The notes beneath the pieces were generated by a model that was not told where the DNA came from, ran no database searches, and was given only the letters and a program-made list of their open reading frames with translations. From positions 1 to 5,718 of the forward strand of contig JAFNVK010000032.1 in the NCBI GenBank assembly GCA_017379815.1: DNA of 5,718 nucleotides. Direction: 5' to 3'. The DNA is from Clostridia bacterium (GTDB lineage Bacteria > Bacillota > Clostridia > Oscillospirales > CAG-272). Shown here piece after piece: positions 4,105 to 5,718 of the stretch. Each line of letters opens with the position of its first letter. The stretch's first letter is position 1. Both the position numbers and the translations under genes were made by a program.

Positions 4105-5718
4105 AATTCGTTTCTCCTTTCTCAAGTGCCTCCTCGCCAAAGGCGGATAGGGACAAGGCGAGCTGGATCCAGAATGCGGCAAACACGCCGAAATGATACC
4201 ACGGGTCATCAAAGCACCCCATCACCAAAAAGCCCAGCAGACCGGCAGAGGGGGCAAGAAGCGTTACGCGTGCCCTGCCCGAAAGCCTTGCACAGCCGTG
4301 CAAGACCCAAAGCCCCCAGAGCAGGAGCAAGAGCAGGAGCACAAGAAGCCCCGGCAGACCAAGGGATACCGCCGTGCCGAGAAGCAGGTTGTGCGCGTGC
4401 ATCACCGATTCGGTCCCGCTGACGGCATAGGCGGGATAGACCGCTCGAAAGGCAGACTCCCCCGTCCCGATGCCAAAAGGGTGCGCCAAAAGCATCCGCA
4501 AAACGCCTCTCCAGGTATACACGCGGTAGCGCGTGGAGGAATCGGCAAGCGATCCGATACTCCCGAAGCGCAAAAGCACGGCCCTTGGCAAGGCCGGGAG
4601 CAAAAGCGCCGTTGGGACGGCCCCCAAAAGAAGGAGCGCTCGCGTCCGCGTGCGCGAAAGCAGAAGATAGACGAGGACCGCCGCGATCGCGCCAAGCCAC
4701 GCACCGCGCGACCAGGTCAAAAGCAGACAAAGCCCCTCAAGGCCAAGAAGAATGGACGAAAGCACCCGCCATCCCCGCTTCTCCTCCCGATCGGTCGCGT
4801 CTCCCAGAGAAAGAGGCAGAACGAGAAGGAGGTAGGCCGCCAGAAGATTGGGGTTGCCAAAGGAGAGCGACACACGTCCCCCAAGCAAGGCAAAGCGATC
4901 CGCATCCAGCCAACGAAGCTCCATCTCGGTAAAAAAATACTGCAGGATGCCGCCAAGTGAGAGCGCGCCTGCCGAGATCTGCAGGGCACGCGTGATGCGG
5001 CGGCGCCAAAGAGGGCTTGAAAAAAGCGAGGACGCAGGAAAAAAGGCCAGCGTCAGCACCGCACGCGCCGCTCCGCAAGCAAGCGTTGCTCCGCCGCCGT
5101 ATCCGATCACTCCGCCAAGCAGATGCAGCAGAGCAAGCAGCAGGATCAGCAGCTGCAGATATCCCATGGTAAGCGTCCGCCTGCCACGTCGGTATTTTTG
5201 CAGAAAGGCGATCTCAAGAAGAAGCGTAAGCCCCAGCAAAAGATAGGTAGGGTGTGAGAAAAAGCCAAAAAGCGGAAGCCCCGCCGCGAGAAACAGGAGC
5301 AGCAGCTCCGGTACGCGAAGCAGAAGTGCAAGCCCGAAAAGGAGTAAAAGGATCATCGGAAGGCAAAGGGGATGCAAAAGGGCGAAAAAGCCTGCCCCTA
5401 TGCCAAAAAGCATGGCCGCCCACGAAAAACGCCCCCTCTCCTTGTGCTCCCCCGCAGAGGTCCGAGGCTCCGGGAGCGCGCAAAAGCGCAGAAGTGCTCG
5501 ACCGGCGGCACTCTGCCCAATCAGCGCGCCCATCGGCGTTTCCAAATGCAAAAGAGGCAGGGAGGCAAGCAGCAAGGAAAGTGACAGCACCGACCCAAAG
5601 GAGATCGACCTGCCTTCGCCTACCGAGAGCAGGACCGCCGACACCGCTCCGTAAAAGGCGAAGAAGACGGCGAAGGAGGAGGCAGACGTCAAAAGAAGAC
5701 GTTTGCCGACACCCAAGC
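4085..5718 (-). CDS. O-antigen ligase / Wzy polymerase family membrane protein, N terminus cut
   Basis: At least 543 codons are present; the frame is open to the window edge. A TTG at 5716 is the first possible start but has no visible upstream context, so I treat the 5' end as missing. The protein is extremely Leu-rich, with roughly 13-15 predicted membrane helices. The Wzy_C/O-antigen ligase signature is clear: SFGNPNLLAAYL (285-296), LLTWSRGAWLG (332-342), then a large external loop (about 377-445) with STRYRVYTWRG (394-404), AHPFGIGTGESAF (411-423) and MHAHN (439-443), followed by more helices. R396/R398 and the HAHN histidines correspond to the Arg/His residues important in WaaL-type enzymes. 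Such proteins polymerise or transfer undecaprenyl-linked glycans at the outer face of the cytoplasmic membrane. The acceptor polymer here is unknown; capsule, wall polysaccharide or protein glycan are all possible. Two small DUF4330-like membrane proteins follow in the operon. Confidence 0.9.
   Translation of the reverse strand, partial: LGVGKRLLLTSASSFAVFFAFYGAVSAVLLSVGEGRSISFGSVLSLSLLLASLPLLHLETPMGALIGQSAAGRALLRFCALPEPRTSAGEHKERGRFSWAAMLFGIGAGFFALLHPLCLPMILLLLFGLALLLRVPELLLLFLAAGLPLFGFFSHPTYLLLGLTLLLEIAFLQKYRRGRRTLTMGYLQLLILLLALLHLLGGVIGYGGGATLACGAARAVLTLAFFPASSLFSSPLWRRRITRALQISAGALSLGGILQYFFTEMELRWLDADRFALLGGRVSLSFGNPNLLAAYLLLVLPLSLGDATDREEKRGWRVLSSILLGLEGLCLLLTWSRGAWLGAIAAVLVYLLLSRTRTRALLLLGAVPTALLLPALPRAVLLRFGSIGSLADSSTRYRVYTWRGVLRMLLAHPFGIGTGESAFRAVYPAYAVSGTESVMHAHNLLLGTAVSLGLPGLLVLLLLLLLWGLWVLHGCARLSGRARVTLLAPSAGLLGFLVMGCFDDPWYHFGVFAAFWIQLALSLSAFGEEALEKGETNYAEIET
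4114..4120 (-). promoter_or_regulatory. Ribosome binding site of the first DUF4330-like gene
   Basis: AAAGGAG with a 9-nt spacer to the ATG at 4104. It lies inside the end of the ligase-like gene and fixes the start of the smaller protein. Confidence 0.75.

Noticed and set aside
4317..4350. Imperfect GAGCAG/GAGCAA purine-rich repeats, and similar CAG-rich runs near 5118-5160.
   Set aside because: On the coding strand these are CTG/CTC/CTT leucine codons of transmembrane helices, so low complexity is expected from the protein.
3077..4960. Further long plus-strand open frames (3077-4150, 3817-4422, 4193-4960).
   Set aside because: Two of them (3077 and 4193) run in codon register with a minus-strand gene beneath and are explained by the same stop-codon avoidance. 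All three give Arg/Pro/Lys-rich translations without family motifs, and none has a supporting ribosome site that I noted.
1..5718. Searched for tRNA genes, CRISPR repeats, transposase genes, attachment sites and riboswitch-like leaders.
   Set aside because: Nothing beyond the short hairpins described was recognised. The gene density leaves only the 2927-3130 and 2552-2659 gaps, and neither holds such an element.

Overview
This is a GC-rich bacterial chromosome segment in which every supported gene lies on the minus strand. It therefore reads from the right end (5718) to the left end (1). The gene content points to Firmicutes, most likely class Clostridia. The HPr protein carries both the PEP-phosphorylated His15 and the regulatory Ser46 motif, UvrC has a clostridial-looking four-cysteine block, and rsmD sits directly before coaD. 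The species cannot be named from the sequence.

Right half (5718 to 3131): a polysaccharide-type operon. It begins with a large multi-spanning membrane protein of the O-antigen ligase / Wzy polymerase superfamily, whose 5' end is cut by the window edge. Two small single-pass membrane proteins follow, and these are diverged copies of each other resembling DUF4330. The three genes are translationally coupled, with a 20-nt overlap and then a 4-nt overlap, so the small proteins probably assist the polymerase/ligase or act on the same surface polymer. This is the least characterised part of the window.

Middle (3130 to 2927): an AT-rich intergenic island. It holds a well-formed sigma-A-type promoter (TTGATT, 17 bp, extended TATACT) and a 5'-UTR hairpin ahead of the HPr gene.

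Left half (2926 to 1): HPr phosphocarrier, then uvrC (nucleotide excision repair nuclease), rsmD (16S rRNA m2G966 methyltransferase) and the start of coaD (phosphopantetheine adenylyltransferase). uvrC, rsmD and coaD are tightly packed (21-nt gap, then ATGA overlap). HPr and uvrC are separated by 108 nt containing a weak terminator/attenuator-like hairpin. A simple reading is one transcript from the HPr promoter, with reduced read-through into the housekeeping genes.

No tRNA, rRNA, CRISPR array, insertion sequence or attachment site was seen. The long plus-strand open frames are antisense shadows caused by avoidance of TTA/CTA/TCA codons. I found no convincing new defence or mobile system. 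The best candidate for something undescribed is the ligase plus paired small-membrane-protein operon.
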